Origin: Luteibacter yeojuensis | Lineage (GTDB): Bacteria > Pseudomonadota > Gammaproteobacteria > Xanthomonadales > Rhodanobacteraceae | DNA length: 64,000 nt | Assembly (NCBI RefSeq): GCF_000964085.1 | Contig: NZ_JZRB01000004.1 | Coordinates: forward strand, 1 to 64,000 | Direction of reading: 5' to 3' | Program-made: the position numbers and the translations under genes | Shown here: positions 8,798 through 19,155 of the stretch, piece after piece | Layout of the letters: every line of letters begins with the position of its first letter | How positions within the stretch are numbered: the stretch's first letter is position 1 | The notes under the pieces: generated by a model | What the model was told of the DNA's origin: nothing | The model's database searches: none | Seen by the model: only the letters and a program-made list of their open reading frames with translations

Positions 8798-9886
8798 TTA
8801 GATGACGCCGCGGCGCATCTGGTCGCGCTCGATCGACTCGAACAGCGCCTGGAAGTTGCCGTTGCCGAAGCCTTCGTTGCCCTTGCGCTGGATGATCTCG
8901 AAGAAGATCGGGCCGATGTTGTTCTGCGTGAAAATCTGCAGCAGCAGCTTCTTGTGCGTCTCGGGGTCGGCGTCGATCAGCAGCTTGTTCTTCTGCAGGC
9001 GCGGCACGTCTTCGCTGTGGCCCGGGATGCGGATATCGATGACTTCGAAATACGTATCGGGCGTATCGAGGAAGGCCACGTCCTTCTCGCGCATGGCTTC
9101 GACGGTTTCGTAGATGTTATCCGTGAACAGGGCGATGTGCTGGATGCCTTCGCCGTTGTATTCGCGGATGTATTCGTTGATCTGCGAGCCGTGGTCGGAG
9201 CTCTCGTTCAGCGGGATGCGCACCATGCCATCCGGTGCGGTCATCGCTTTCGACACCAGCCCGGTCTTGGCGCCCTTGATGTCGAAGTAGCGGATTTCGC
9301 GGAAGTTGAACAGGCGCTCGTAGTAATCGGACCACTTCTGCATGTTGCCGAAGTGCAGGTTATGCGTCAGGTGATCGATGAAGGTGAGGCCAAAGCCCTT
9401 CGGGTGGCGTTCGACCCCCGGGAAGAAATCGTACTCGGCGTCGAAGCAATCGCCCTTGGCGCCGTAGGTGTCGATGAGGTACAGGCAGGCGTCGCCGATG
9501 CCCTTGATGGTGGGCACGTCGAGCGCGAGCGTATCGATGAATTCCGTGACCAGCTCGGCGCCGTTCGACAGCGCGGTGGCCTGCACGTCGGTGGCCGGGC
9601 GGTTGAAGCGGATGGCGAAGCCGCAGGCGCAGGGGCCGTGTTTGGCGACGAAATCGGCCGCGAACGAAGCCGGCTCCTCGTTCACCAGGAAATTGCACTC
9701 GCCCTGGCGATAAAGCGTGATCTGCTTCGTCTTGTGCTTCGCCACGGCGATAAAACCGAGACGCGGGAACAGGTCGTGGAGTAGCTTGGCATCCGGCGCG
9801 GCAAACTCGACGAACTCGAAACCGTCGACACCCTGGGGGTTTTCGAAGGTGGTGACTTCCATACCGATATTGGGCTGGGCGCTCAT
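8798..9886 (-). CDS. hppD: 4-hydroxyphenylpyruvate dioxygenase
   Basis: Converts 4-hydroxyphenylpyruvate to homogentisate using iron(II) and oxygen. At 362 residues it has the two vicinal-oxygen-chelate halves of the family. The 2-His-1-Glu iron ligands are visible as the His in [14 protein letters not shown], the His in [13 protein letters not shown], and the Glu in [17 protein letters not shown]. The C-terminal gating helix ([12 protein letters not shown]) is present. A strong promoter lies immediately upstream (9934-9962) with an overlapping palindrome, and a MarR regulator is divergent, implying repression relieved by an aromatic ligand (inference). Confidence 0.96.
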   Translation of the reverse strand: MSAQPNIGMEVTTFENPQGVDGFEFVEFAAPDAKLLHDLFPRLGFIAVAKHKTKQITLYRQGECNFLVNEEPASFAADFVAKHGPCACGFAIRFNRPATDVQATALSNGAELVTEFIDTLALDVPTIKGIGDACLYLIDTYGAKGDCFDAEYDFFPGVERHPKGFGLTFIDHLTHNLHFGNMQKWSDYYERLFNFREIRYFDIKGAKTGLVSKAMTAPDGMVRIPLNESSDHGSQINEYIREYNGEGIQHIALFTDNIYETVEAMREKDVAFLDTPDTYFEVIDIRIPGHSEDVPRLQKNKLLIDADPETHKKLLLQIFTQNNIGPIFFEIIQRKGNEGFGNGNFQALFESIERDQMRRGVI

Positions 9887-9933
9887 AAGCGATACTCCTG
9901 GCTACGGGGGCGGCTTTCGCCGTCTACCGCGAC

Positions 9934-9962
9934 CTTATAGTTTCACTTGTAACCAATTGCAA
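9934..9962 (-). promoter_or_regulatory. hppD promoter
   Basis: On the minus strand a TTGCAA -35 (9957-9962), an exact 17-base spacer and a TATAAG -10 (9934-9939) lie 48-76 bases upstream of the hppD ATG. This is one of the best sigma-70 matches I found in the window. Confidence 0.6.
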
Positions 9963-9963
9963 G
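9946..9963. promoter_or_regulatory. Candidate MarR operator in the hppD promoter
   Basis: CTTGTAACCAATTGCAAG is an imperfect 18-bp inverted repeat (six of nine positions symmetric) covering the -35 and half of the spacer of the hppD promoter. It lies 13 bases before the divergent marR start, so one site could control both genes. Assignment to this MarR protein is inferred from position only. Confidence 0.45.
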
Positions 9964-9976
9964 GATCGGCGCAGCA

Positions 9977-10429
9977 ATGACCCTCGAAACCGTCTCCGTC
10001 CCCGCCCACGCCCCGCTGGAGCTGGAGCATTTCCTGCCCTATCGCCTGTCGATCCTTTCGAACACGGTCAGCCAGTCGATCGCGGACGAGTACCAGGGCC
10101 GATTCCAGCTCAGCATGACGGAATGGCGCGTGATGACGATCCTGGCCCGGTTCCCGGCCAGCTCGGCCACCCAGGTGGTGGAACGCACCCGCATGGACAA
10201 GGTGGCCGTGAGCCGGGCGGTGGCCCGCCTGGTCGAGGCCGGCCGGGTCGACCGGGGCACCTACGACGGCGACAAGCGCCGCTCGGTGCTGCAGCTCTCC
10301 GAGGCCGGCTGGGCCATCCACGACGAGGTGGCCCCCCTGGCCCGCGCCCACGAGCGCGAGCTGCTGGGCAAACTCAGCGAGGACGAGAAGGCCTGGCTGG
10401 AGAAGATCCTGGACAAGCTGCTGGGCTAA
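9977..10429 (+). CDS. MarR-family transcriptional regulator
   Basis: 150 residues with a typical winged helix-turn-helix: dimerisation helices at both ends, the LSMTEWRVMTILARFP helix (residues 45-60), the recognition region TQVVERTRMDKVAVSRAVARLVEAG (about 65-90) and the wing YDGDKRRSVLQLSEAG. It is divergent from hppD with only 90 bases between, which suggests it is the local regulator of tyrosine catabolism. No strong Shine-Dalgarno precedes the ATG. The ligand is not predictable from sequence; an aromatic acid of the pathway is a guess. Confidence 0.85.
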   Translation: MTLETVSVPAHAPLELEHFLPYRLSILSNTVSQSIADEYQGRFQLSMTEWRVMTILARFPASSATQVVERTRMDKVAVSRAVARLVEAGRVDRGTYDGDKRRSVLQLSEAGWAIHDEVAPLARAHERELLGKLSEDEKAWLEKILDKLLG

Positions 10430-10442
10430 CGGCCACTCGATT

Positions 10443-10535
10443 GTAGGAGCCCGCTCGCGGGCGACATCTTTCGCGAAGACGCTACAGGGCCTGTTGCGTT
10501 TGGGCGAAAGATGTCGCGCGCAAGCGCGCTCCTAC
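10443..10535. repeat. REP pair, mixed arms
   Basis: Inverted pair in which the left arm is of the GTAGGAGCCC type and the right arm of the GCGCGCAAGCGCGCTCCTAC type, with complementary inner segments gacatctttcgc and gcgaaagatgtc. It separates the convergent marR and peptide transporter genes. Confidence 0.75.
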
Positions 10536-12037
10536 TTGATCCCGTGCATCAGCCTGTTGATCAGCGGTGCGATGAGGAACAGCAGGATGCCCGCGCCGAT
10601 CAGCAGTTCGAAGCTGAAGGTGAAGCCGGACAGCGCCGAACCCACCGTCATGCCGCTTTCGCCGCTGATATGGCCGGCGAGCAGGCCCGAGAGGTTGTTG
10701 CCGATGGCGGTGGAGAGGAACCAGCCGCCCATGGCCAGGCCCACCACGCGGATGGGCGCCAGCTTCGTCACCATCGACAGGCCGATGGGCGACAGGCACA
10801 GCTCGCCGATGGTCTGGGCCACGTAGCAGGCCGCCAGCGGCCAGAACGGGATGAGGCCGCGGCCGTCGACGAGGCTCTTCAGCGCGTACATCAGCACCAG
10901 GAAGCCCAGGGCGTTGAAGATCAGGCCCAGGCCGAACTTGCGCGGGATGGAGGGCTCCATGCGGCGGCTGGCCAGCCAGGCCCAGACGATAGCCACGGGC
11001 GGTGCGAACACGAGGATGGCCGCGGAGTTCACCGACTGGAACCAGCCCACGGGGAACTCCCAGCCGAACATGATGCGGTCGACCAGGTTCTGCGCCAGGA
11101 AGTTGAACGAGCTGCCGGCCTGCTCGAAGAACATCCAGAACAGCACGTTGAAAGCGAACAGCACCAGCATGGCGATGACGCGATGGATCTGGATGGTGTC
11201 GTGGCGCACGGCTTCCAGCACCAGCATGACGGCCACGCCGACGAACAGCGCGCCCAGCAGCCACGCGATGAAGATGGCCCCGGCCTTCGCCATGAGGAGA
11301 TAGACCAGCGGCACGGCGATGACGATGCCGACGATGACCGCCAGCAGGCTCTTGCCCTCGTGGCGTTCCGGCGGCGGCACGCCGACGCCCTTCAGCTGCG
11401 AACGGCCGATGAGGAACCAGATGAAGCAGATGACCATGCCGATGCCGGTGGAGGCGAACACGGCGCGGTAGTTCTGCTGCAGCGGGGTATCGGTGAGCAC
11501 CGAGGCGATCCAGCCGGTGACCAGCGGGGCAAGGAAGCCGCCCAGGTTGATGCCCATGTAGAACAGGGTGAAACCGCGGTCGCGGCGCTCGTCGCCCACC
11601 GGGTAGATCTGCCCCACCAGCGAGGAGATGTTCGGCTTGAAGAGGCCGTTGCCGACGATGACGGTGGCGAGGCCCGCGAGGAAGATATCCTGCTGCGGCA
11701 CCATCACCATGAACAGGCCAAGGCCCATCACCGCGGCGCCCAGCAGGATCGAGCGCTGGTAGCCCAACACGCGGTCGGCCACGTAACCGCCGAAGATGGC
11801 CGAGGCGTACACCAGCGCCAGGTAGGCGCCATAGGTGCGGCTGGCATAGCCCTGCCCCGCCGCGTCGCCGTTGAAGAACTCCGCCACGATGTACAGCGCC
11901 AGCGCCCAGCGCATGCCGTAGAACGCGAAGCGCTCCCAGAATTCGGTCATGAACAGCATCCATAGCGGACGCGGGTGGCCCATGATCTGCGGGTACTCGG
12001 GCACGTGCTGTGCCTGGCTGGGGGCGGTTGGAGTCAT
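10532..12037 (-). CDS. POT/PTR2-family proton-dependent peptide transporter
   Basis: Inner-membrane di-/tripeptide-proton symporter of 501 residues with about 14 hydrophobic segments. Family signatures include the N-terminal MTEFWERFAFYGMRWAL (the ExxER-like proton-coupling region near residue 30), the YAYLALVYA-type second helix region, and the PTR2 motif FTLFYMGINLGGFLAPLVTG (about residues 152-171). The C-terminus ends in a hydrophobic helix and a short basic tail. It stands alone between convergent marR and the co-directional tryptophan dioxygenase gene, so co-supply of tryptophan-containing peptides is only a thought. Confidence 0.92.
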   Translation of the reverse strand: MTPTAPSQAQHVPEYPQIMGHPRPLWMLFMTEFWERFAFYGMRWALALYIVAEFFNGDAAGQGYASRTYGAYLALVYASAIFGGYVADRVLGYQRSILLGAAVMGLGLFMVMVPQQDIFLAGLATVIVGNGLFKPNISSLVGQIYPVGDERRDRGFTLFYMGINLGGFLAPLVTGWIASVLTDTPLQQNYRAVFASTGIGMVICFIWFLIGRSQLKGVGVPPPERHEGKSLLAVIVGIVIAVPLVYLLMAKAGAIFIAWLLGALFVGVAVMLVLEAVRHDTIQIHRVIAMLVLFAFNVLFWMFFEQAGSSFNFLAQNLVDRIMFGWEFPVGWFQSVNSAAILVFAPPVAIVWAWLASRRMEPSIPRKFGLGLIFNALGFLVLMYALKSLVDGRGLIPFWPLAACYVAQTIGELCLSPIGLSMVTKLAPIRVVGLAMGGWFLSTAIGNNLSGLLAGHISGESGMTVGSALSGFTFSFELLIGAGILLFLIAPLINRLMHGIK

Positions 12038-12091
12038 GGCTTCCCTTGGCGTGGATCGATGCGGGTGTTTAACACACCTTGTGGGAGCCGG

Positions 12092-12940
12092 TCAGGTACC
12101 CAGAAGCGTGCGGACTTCGATCAGCTCGGGGAAGAAGCTTTGTTCCAGCGCCTTGCGCAGGAAGGCCACGCCGGACGAGCCGCCGGTGCCGGGGCGGAAG
12201 CCGATGATGCGTTCCACCGTTTTCATATGGCGGAACCGCCATAGCTGGAAGTTTTCTTCGATGTCGACCAGCAGCTCACTGAGATGGTACTCAGACCAGT
12301 AGGCCGCCGTGTCCTCGTAGATGCGCTTGAGGATGGGCAGCAACGCCAGCTGGCTGCGCCAGGGCTGGGTGAAATCGCGTTCCAGCAGGTCGACCGGCAC
12401 CGGGTGGCCGCGGCGGGCGAGGAAGCGCAGGTACTCGTCGTAAAGGCCGGGCGCCTCGAACACCGCTTTCAGGCGCGCATGGGCGGCCGGGTCGTGCTCG
12501 AACACAGCCAGCATGTCGCCGTGCTTGTTACCCAGCAGGAATTCGACGACCCGGTATTGCAGCGACTGGAAGCCCGACGACGGGCCCAGCACGTCGCGGA
12601 ATTGCAGGTATTCGGCCGGGGTGAGCGTTTCGAGCACACCCCACTGTTCGTAGAGCTGGCGCTGGATCTGCTTGACCCGGGCAAGCACTTTCTGGGTGCC
12701 ACCCAGGTCGTCGGCGCGCAGGCGCGCCAGCGCGGCGTCCAGCTCGTGGATCATCAGTTTCAGCCAGAGCTCGGCGGTCTGGTGCTGCACGATGAACAAC
12801 AGCTCGTCGTGGTGCGGCGGCTGGCTCTGGGGGTGCTGCGCGGACAGGACCTGGTCCAGGCGCAGGTACTCGCCATACGTCAGCGCACCGCCAAGATCGG
12901 TGCGGATGCCGGGTTCGAGGTCGCGCTGGGGGTGGGCCAT
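12092..12940 (-). CDS. kynA: Tryptophan 2,3-dioxygenase
   Basis: Heme dioxygenase opening the indole ring of L-tryptophan to N-formylkynurenine. 282 residues, typical for bacterial TDO. Diagnostic segments are [37 protein letters not shown] (distal histidine region near residue 50), the middle [22 protein letters not shown], and the proximal heme-histidine segment [22 protein letters not shown]. The ATG at 12940 starts where family similarity begins; a longer in-frame form would use unrelated sequence. No kynureninase or formamidase gene is adjacent. Confidence 0.95.
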   Translation of the reverse strand: MAHPQRDLEPGIRTDLGGALTYGEYLRLDQVLSAQHPQSQPPHHDELLFIVQHQTAELWLKLMIHELDAALARLRADDLGGTQKVLARVKQIQRQLYEQWGVLETLTPAEYLQFRDVLGPSSGFQSLQYRVVEFLLGNKHGDMLAVFEHDPAAHARLKAVFEAPGLYDEYLRFLARRGHPVPVDLLERDFTQPWRSQLALLPILKRIYEDTAAYWSEYHLSELLVDIEENFQLWRFRHMKTVERIIGFRPGTGGSSGVAFLRKALEQSFFPELIEVRTLLGT

Positions 12941-13032
12941 GGGTGCCTTCACATTTGGGGGGAATGGCGCGCGAACCGCGCCACGACGCCATTTCACGGG
13001 CGGCACGGGGCGGGGCCATGCTGCGCCGTGCC

Positions 13033-13061
13033 TTGCCGGGCCATAATACCCCTGATATCTA
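13033..13061 (+). promoter_or_regulatory. Possible promoter of the pdh operon
   Basis: TTGCCG (13033-13038), a 17-base spacer and TATCTA (13056-13061) lie about 100 bases upstream of pdhA in the 224-base gap divergent from kynA. An alternative -10 (CATAAT, 13042-13047) overlaps it. The match is moderate. Confidence 0.35.
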
Positions 13062-13164
13062 GTCCGGCTCGCAAGACCTGATAAGCCGTTCGCGCCCCGC
13101 TGGATGGGCCCGTCCGCTTCCCCCATCGTGCGTGTCGTTTCTAACCTTCCCCTGGGAGCGAGTC

Positions 13165-14244
13165 GTGTCCATCGCCGCCAAGTTCGAAATTGAATACCTG
13201 CAGTACCTTGACCAGGATGGCAAGGAAACCGGCAAGGAAATGCCCGCCTTCGCCAAGGATCTCGACCACATGGTCGAGCTCTACAAGCTCATGGTTTCCA
13301 CCCGCGTGTTCGACGCCAAGTCGATCGCCCTGCAGCGCACCGGCAAGCTCGGCACGTATGCGTCGTGCCTGGGCCACGAGGCAGCGCACGTCGGCATCGG
13401 CAGCGCCATGCGCCGCGAGGATTCCCTGGCCGTGTCGTACCGCGAGTACGGCGCCCAGCTGTACCGCGGCGTGAAGCCGCGCGAGGTCTACACCTACTGG
13501 GGTGGCGACGAGCGCGGCAACGATTTCCAGGACGCCCCGGCGCACGACTTCGCCTGGTGCGTGCCCATCGGCACCCAGTGCCTGCACGCCGCCGGCTCGG
13601 CGCTGGCCTTCAAGATCCGCAAGGAACCCCGCGTGGCCGTCTGCACCATCGGTGACGGCGGCTCGTCCAAGGGCGATTTCTACGGCGCCATCAACGTCGC
13701 CGGCGCGCAGCAGCTGCCGCTCGTGGCGGTCATCGTGAACAACCAGTGGGCCATCTCGGTGCCGCGCCGCATCCAGAGCGGCTCGGGCACGCTGGCCCAG
13801 AAGGGCATCGCCGCGGGCCTGTTCTGCATCCAGGTCGACGGCAACGACATCATCGCCGTGCGCAAGGCCATGGAAGACGCGCTCGAGCGCGCCCGCTCCG
13901 GCCAGGGCGGCACGGTCATCGAGGCCGTCACCTACCGCCTCGGCGACCACACCACCGCCGACGACGCCCGCCGCTACCGTGGCGAGCAGGAAGTGAAGGA
14001 CGCCTGGGAACGCGACCCGGTGCCGCGCCTGCGCAAGTGGCTCGAAGCCAAGGGCAAGTGGGATGACGCGAAGGAAGAGGCCTGGAAGGCCGAGTGCGAC
14101 GACTGGATGGACAACGAAGTGAACGCGTACCTGGAAACGAAGAACCAGCCGGCGACGGCCATGTTCGATTACCTGTACGCCGAAGTCCCGGCCGACCTCG
14201 AAGCACAGCGCGAGCTCGTCGCTTCCCTCGATCGCAAGTCGTAA
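13165..14244 (+). CDS. pdhA: Pyruvate (2-oxoacid) dehydrogenase E1 component, alpha subunit
   Basis: Thiamine-diphosphate-dependent E1 alpha subunit of the heterotetrameric type, 359 residues. The ThDP/Mg motif is clear: [17 protein letters not shown] followed by [10 protein letters not shown] (about residues 155-195). YGAQLYRGV and the phosphorylation-loop region [16 protein letters not shown] are also conserved. I chose the GTG at 13165 because GGAG lies seven bases upstream; the upstream in-frame ATG has no such site. It heads a three-gene operon with pdhB and pdhC. Substrate could be pyruvate or branched-chain 2-oxoacids; pyruvate is favoured by resemblance to the Xanthomonadales complex. 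Confidence 0.9.
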   Translation: MSIAAKFEIEYLQYLDQDGKETGKEMPAFAKDLDHMVELYKLMVSTRVFDAKSIALQRTGKLGTYASCLGHEAAHVGIGSAMRREDSLAVSYREYGAQLYRGVKPREVYTYWGGDERGNDFQDAPAHDFAWCVPIGTQCLHAAGSALAFKIRKEPRVAVCTIGDGGSSKGDFYGAINVAGAQQLPLVAVIVNNQWAISVPRRIQSGSGTLAQKGIAAGLFCIQVDGNDIIAVRKAMEDALERARSGQGGTVIEAVTYRLGDHTTADDARRYRGEQEVKDAWERDPVPRLRKWLEAKGKWDDAKEEAWKAECDDWMDNEVNAYLETKNQPATAMFDYLYAEVPADLEAQRELVASLDRKS

Positions 14245-14256
14245 GGATCACCCACC

Positions 14257-15237
14257 ATGGCACAAATCACTCTTATCGAAGCGGTGACCCAGGCGCTCGC
14301 CTACGAAATGCGCAACGACGATAGCGTCGTGGTGCTCGGCGAGGATGTCGGCGTCAACGGCGGCGTATTCCGCGCCACCCAGGGCCTGCAGGAGCAGTTC
14401 GGCGAAGAGCGCGTCATCGACACGCCGCTCGACGAAGGCACCATCGCCGGCCTCACCATCGGCCTGGCCGTGCAGGGCATGAAGCCGGTGGCCGAGGCGC
14501 AGTTCGAGGGCTTCATCTACCCGATGATGGAGCACATCGCCTGCCACGCCGCCCGCATGCGCAACCGCACGCGTGGCCGCATGACGGTGCCCGCCGTGTG
14601 GCGCGCCCCCTGGGGCGGCGGCATCCGCGCACCGGAGCACCACTCCGAGGCCAACGAGCACCTGTTCACCAACATCCCCGGCCTGCGCGTCGTCATGCCT
14701 TCCTCGCCGGCCCGCGCGTACGGCCTGCTGCTGGCCGCCATCCGCGACCCGGATCCGGTCATCTTCTTCGAGCCGAAGCGCATCTACCGCCAGTACAAGG
14801 AAGAGGTGCCCGACGACGGCGAGGCCCTGCCGCTCGACGTCTGCTTCGTGCTGCGCGATGGCACCGATGTCACGCTGGTCACCTGGGGCGCGCAGGTCAA
14901 GGAATGCCTTGAAGCCGCCGACGAGCTCGCCCAGCAGGGCATCAGCGCCGAGGTGATCGACGTCGCCACGCTGACCCCGCTCGATTTCGACACCATCGCC
15001 GAATCGGTCACCAAGACCGGCCGCTGCGTCATCGTGCACGAGGCCCCCAAGACCGCCGGCTTCGGCGCGGAAATCGCCGCCCGCCTGTCCGAAGAATGCC
15101 TGTACAGCCTGCTCGCCCCGGTCGAGCGCGTGACCGGCTTCGACACGCACATCCCGCTGTTCCGCCTGGAAATGAAGTACCTGCCCAGCGTCGAACGCAT
15201 CGTCGAAGCCGCCCAGCGCACGCTCGCCGCCTCCTGA
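14257..15237 (+). CDS. pdhB: Pyruvate (2-oxoacid) dehydrogenase E1 component, beta subunit
   Basis: 326-residue transketolase-like partner of PdhA. Landmarks are VVVLGEDVGVNGGVFRATQGLQ (residues 24-45), the ThDP-contacting FGEERVIDTPLDEGTIAGL, and PAVWRAPWGGGIRAPEHHSE. The C-terminal transketolase domain carries DVTLVTWGAQV and VIDVATLTPLD. It begins 12 bases after pdhA with an AAGGA ribosome-binding site, so translation is closely linked. Confidence 0.93.
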   Translation: MAQITLIEAVTQALAYEMRNDDSVVVLGEDVGVNGGVFRATQGLQEQFGEERVIDTPLDEGTIAGLTIGLAVQGMKPVAEAQFEGFIYPMMEHIACHAARMRNRTRGRMTVPAVWRAPWGGGIRAPEHHSEANEHLFTNIPGLRVVMPSSPARAYGLLLAAIRDPDPVIFFEPKRIYRQYKEEVPDDGEALPLDVCFVLRDGTDVTLVTWGAQVKECLEAADELAQQGISAEVIDVATLTPLDFDTIAESVTKTGRCVIVHEAPKTAGFGAEIAARLSEECLYSLLAPVERVTGFDTHIPLFRLEMKYLPSVERIVEAAQRTLAAS

Positions 15238-15250
15238 GGAATCGATAGAC

Positions 15251-16636
15251 ATGGCCGACATCAAAACCTTTTTCCTGCCCGACCTCGGCGAAGGCCTGCC
15301 CGACGCGACCGTCGTCGAGTGGCACGTCAAGGAAGGCGACACCATCAAGCTCGACGCCCCGCTGGTGTCGATGGAAACCGCCAAGGCCGTCGTCGACGTG
15401 CCGTCGCCCTACTCGGGCACCGTAAAGAAGCTGCACGGCGCCGTGGGTGACATCATCGAAACCGGCGCATCGCTGGCCGATTTCGAGATCGACCCGAACG
15501 CGCGCCAGCGCGCCGAGGCCGAATCCACTGGCCACCACCATGGCCCGAAGAAGAGCGTCGGCTCGCCCGCGGCGGATGATTCGTCAAAGGTCGTTGCCTC
15601 CGACGACGGCGGCGAGATCGACCCGCCGAAGGCCGGCGCCGACCGCGAAGACGAAGGCACCGTCGTGGGCGCCATGGTGAGCGGCAATGCCGTGCATACC
15701 GAGCAGGTCTCCAGCGCCGGTGGCGTCAAGGCCGTGCCGGCCGTGCGCGCCGCCGCCAAGAAGCTGAAGGTGGACCTCACCCGCGTGCAGCCCACCGGCG
15801 CCGGTGGCGTCATCACCATGGCCGACGTGAAGAACGCCGCCGCCAACGGCACGGCTGCCGTGGGTTCCGCTCCGGCACGCCCGGCCGCCGCCCAACACCT
15901 CGCGCCGTCGCTGCCGGAACCGGGCCCCGCCCCGACCCGCACGCCGGTGTCGCTGGCCGGCAAGGCCGTGCGCACCGCGCCCCCGGGCAAGGAGGCGATG
16001 GGCCAGCCGGAGCAGCTCAAAGGCGTCCGCCGCAACATGGCGCGCGTCATGGCCGATGCCCACGCGCAGGTCGTCCCCACCACCCTCGTCGACGACGCCG
16101 ACCTGCACGCCTGGATCGGCAAGCAGGACATCACCGCGCGCCTCATCCGCGCCATCGTCGTGGCCTGCAAGGCCGTGCCGGCGCTGAACGCGTGGTTCAA
16201 CGGCAAAGACCTCACCCGCACGCTGCACCCGCACGTGGATATCGGCATCGCCGTCGATACCGACGACGGCCTGTTCGTGCCGGCCCTGCGCAACGCCGAC
16301 GTGCTCGACGGTGCCGGCGTCCGCGCCGCCATCAAGCGCCTGCGAGCGTCGGTCGAGGACCGCAGCATCCCGGCATCGGAGCTCTCGGGCTACACCATCA
16401 GCCTGAGCAACTTCGGCATGTTCGCCGGCCGCTACGCCACCCCGGTGGTCGTGCCGCCGACGGTCGCCATCGTCGGTGCCGGCAAGCTCAGCCACGACGT
16501 GGTCGCTGTCATGGGTGGCATCGAAGTGCACCGCCGCATGCCGCTGTCGCTCACCTTCGACCACCGCGCCGCCACCGGCGGTGAAGCCGCGCGCTTCCTG
16601 AAGGCGATGCTCGACGACCTGGGCCTGCCGAATTAA
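15251..16636 (+). CDS. pdhC: Dihydrolipoamide acyltransferase (E2) of the pyruvate dehydrogenase complex
   Basis: 461-residue E2. Residues 1-80 are one lipoyl domain with the lipoylated lysine in VSMETAKAVVDVPSP; an Ala/Pro-rich linker follows; residues about 155-195 are the E1/E3-binding domain (VPAVRAAAKKLKVDL, TGAGGVITMADV); residues about 250-461 are the acyltransferase core. The active-site histidine is H438 in FDHRAATGG, but the aspartate of the usual HxxxDG motif is threonine here. It starts 13 bases after pdhB. No E3 (lipoamide dehydrogenase) gene is in the window. Confidence 0.92.
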   Translation: MADIKTFFLPDLGEGLPDATVVEWHVKEGDTIKLDAPLVSMETAKAVVDVPSPYSGTVKKLHGAVGDIIETGASLADFEIDPNARQRAEAESTGHHHGPKKSVGSPAADDSSKVVASDDGGEIDPPKAGADREDEGTVVGAMVSGNAVHTEQVSSAGGVKAVPAVRAAAKKLKVDLTRVQPTGAGGVITMADVKNAAANGTAAVGSAPARPAAAQHLAPSLPEPGPAPTRTPVSLAGKAVRTAPPGKEAMGQPEQLKGVRRNMARVMADAHAQVVPTTLVDDADLHAWIGKQDITARLIRAIVVACKAVPALNAWFNGKDLTRTLHPHVDIGIAVDTDDGLFVPALRNADVLDGAGVRAAIKRLRASVEDRSIPASELSGYTISLSNFGMFAGRYATPVVVPPTVAIVGAGKLSHDVVAVMGGIEVHRRMPLSLTFDHRAATGGEAARFLKAMLDDLGLPN

Positions 16637-16648
16637 GGCCTGAAACAA

Positions 16649-16714
16649 TGTGGGAGCGCGCTTGCGCGCGATGGGCCCCGCGGCAAGCCCATCGCGCGCA
16701 AGCGCGCTCCCACA
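16649..16714. repeat. REP pair (GTGGGAGCGCGC family)
   Basis: Clean inverted pair of the common type, 12 bases after the pdhC stop codon and just upstream of the DUF1456 gene. Confidence 0.85.
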
Positions 16715-16740
16715 GTCGTTTTTGGGGGTATCCTTGCGCG

Positions 16741-17205
16741 ATGCTCAACAACGACACCCTCCGCAGCATCCGCTACATGCTCGACCTCGGCGATGTCCAC
16801 GTCGTCGATATCCTCGCGCTCACCGGCTTCAAGGCCACCCGTGAAGACGTGGAGGCCTGGCTCAGGAAAGACGAGGCCGAGCCCGGCTTCGCCGCCATGC
16901 CCGACGTGGCCATGGCCCACTTCCTCGACGGCCTCATCATCCACCGCCGCGGCCGCGACGAAAGCCAGACGCCCCGCCCCGTGGAGCCGCGCGTCAACAA
17001 CAACACCGTGCTGAAGAAGCTGCGCGTCGCGTTCGAGCTGAAGGAAGACGACATCCTGGCCATCATGGAGGGCGCCGGGTTCCGCGTTTCCAAGGGCGAA
17101 GTGAACGCCCTCTTCCGCCAGCCCAAGCACAGCAACTTCCGCCTCTGCGGCGACCAGTTCCTGCGCAACTTCCTCAAGGGCCTGACCCTGCGCGTGCGCG
17201 GCTAA
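16741..17205 (+). CDS. DUF1456 (YehS-like) protein
   Basis: 154-residue cytoplasmic protein of unknown function belonging, by its two internal repeats, to the YehS/DUF1456 family. The repeat unit is seen at LRSIRYMLDLGDVHVVDILALTGFK (about 6-30) and again at LKKLRVAFELKEDDILAIMEGAGF (about 92-115), each followed by a helix pair and an ALFRQP- or WLRKDE-type segment. The C-terminus has FLRNFLKGLTLRVRG, typical of the family. The ATG at 16741 directly follows the REP element. No operon partner. Confidence 0.82.
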   Translation: MLNNDTLRSIRYMLDLGDVHVVDILALTGFKATREDVEAWLRKDEAEPGFAAMPDVAMAHFLDGLIIHRRGRDESQTPRPVEPRVNNNTVLKKLRVAFELKEDDILAIMEGAGFRVSKGEVNALFRQPKHSNFRLCGDQFLRNFLKGLTLRVRG

Positions 17206-17216
17206 ACGGCCGACGG

Positions 17217-17346
17217 GTAGGAGCCCACACCCGTGGGCGACCGCTCCTCGCGATGAGCCTAATGGCAAGCACCCATCGCGCACAGGGTGCGCTCCTACAT
17301 GATGAGCCTTGTGGCAAGCACCCATCGCGCACGGGTGCGCTCCTAC
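17217..17346. repeat. Complex REP cluster with a 49-bp tandem duplication
   Basis: Starts as a GTAGGAGCCCAC arm and continues with two head-to-tail copies of a 49-base unit (17252-17300 and 17301-17346), each ending in gtgcgctcctac; the copies differ at a few positions. The last arm reaches the stop codon of the following gene. Confidence 0.8.
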
Positions 17347-17669
17347 CGCGGGCGTCGGCGCCATGTGACGTGGCGGACTAGCAGCGCCACGGCCAGCACC
17401 GCCACGAACGCCCCGTAGCCATACAGCGCTGGCACCACCTGCTGCCAGATCGCCCCACTCTTCGGCCCGAATTCATCGGCAGCGGGCAGTTCCACCGCGT
17501 CGAAGACCATCAGCGCGGCCTGGATGGAAAGCACCACCGACGCGAGCAGCGCCAGCGCGTCGAACACCCGCCGCGCGGCGGTGCGCGGCAGCGTCTTCGG
17601 GTAATGCCAATAGGCCCAGCCAAGCACGATGAGCCACGGAGCGAGCAACATCAGCGCGAGGTAGCGCAT
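17343..17669 (-). CDS. Small integral membrane protein
   Basis: 108 residues, function unknown. Three hydrophobic segments are visible (about 3-22, 37-58 and 76-97), with a short basic tail RHVTWRRRPR on what would be the cytoplasmic side. It starts five bases after the trpS stop codon and is probably translated from the same message. Its stop codon overlaps the edge of a REP arm. Confidence 0.6.
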   Translation of the reverse strand: MRYLALMLLAPWLIVLGWAYWHYPKTLPRTAARRVFDALALLASVVLSIQAALMVFDAVELPAADEFGPKSGAIWQQVVPALYGYGAFVAVLAVALLVRHVTWRRRPR

Positions 17670-17674
17670 GGGCG

Positions 17675-19045
<1,371 letters not shown>

Positions 19046-19130
19046 GGGGGCCTTGGGTTCAGCGGACGGAAACCGGCCGAGTGTAGCCCGCCCGCCCCCG
19101 CCCGGGCGACCCCCAGGCTACCGCGCCCCC

Positions 19131-19155
19131 CTGTGGGAGCGCGCTCGCGCGCGAT
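19131..19155. repeat. Single REP arm
   Basis: One GTGGGAGCGCGC-type arm at the end of the arginase gene; no inverted partner is adjacent. Confidence 0.6.

Noticed and set aside
17252-17346. Tandem 49-base units resembling a CRISPR repeat
   Set aside because: Only two copies, no unique spacers, no cas genes; the units are REP derivatives.
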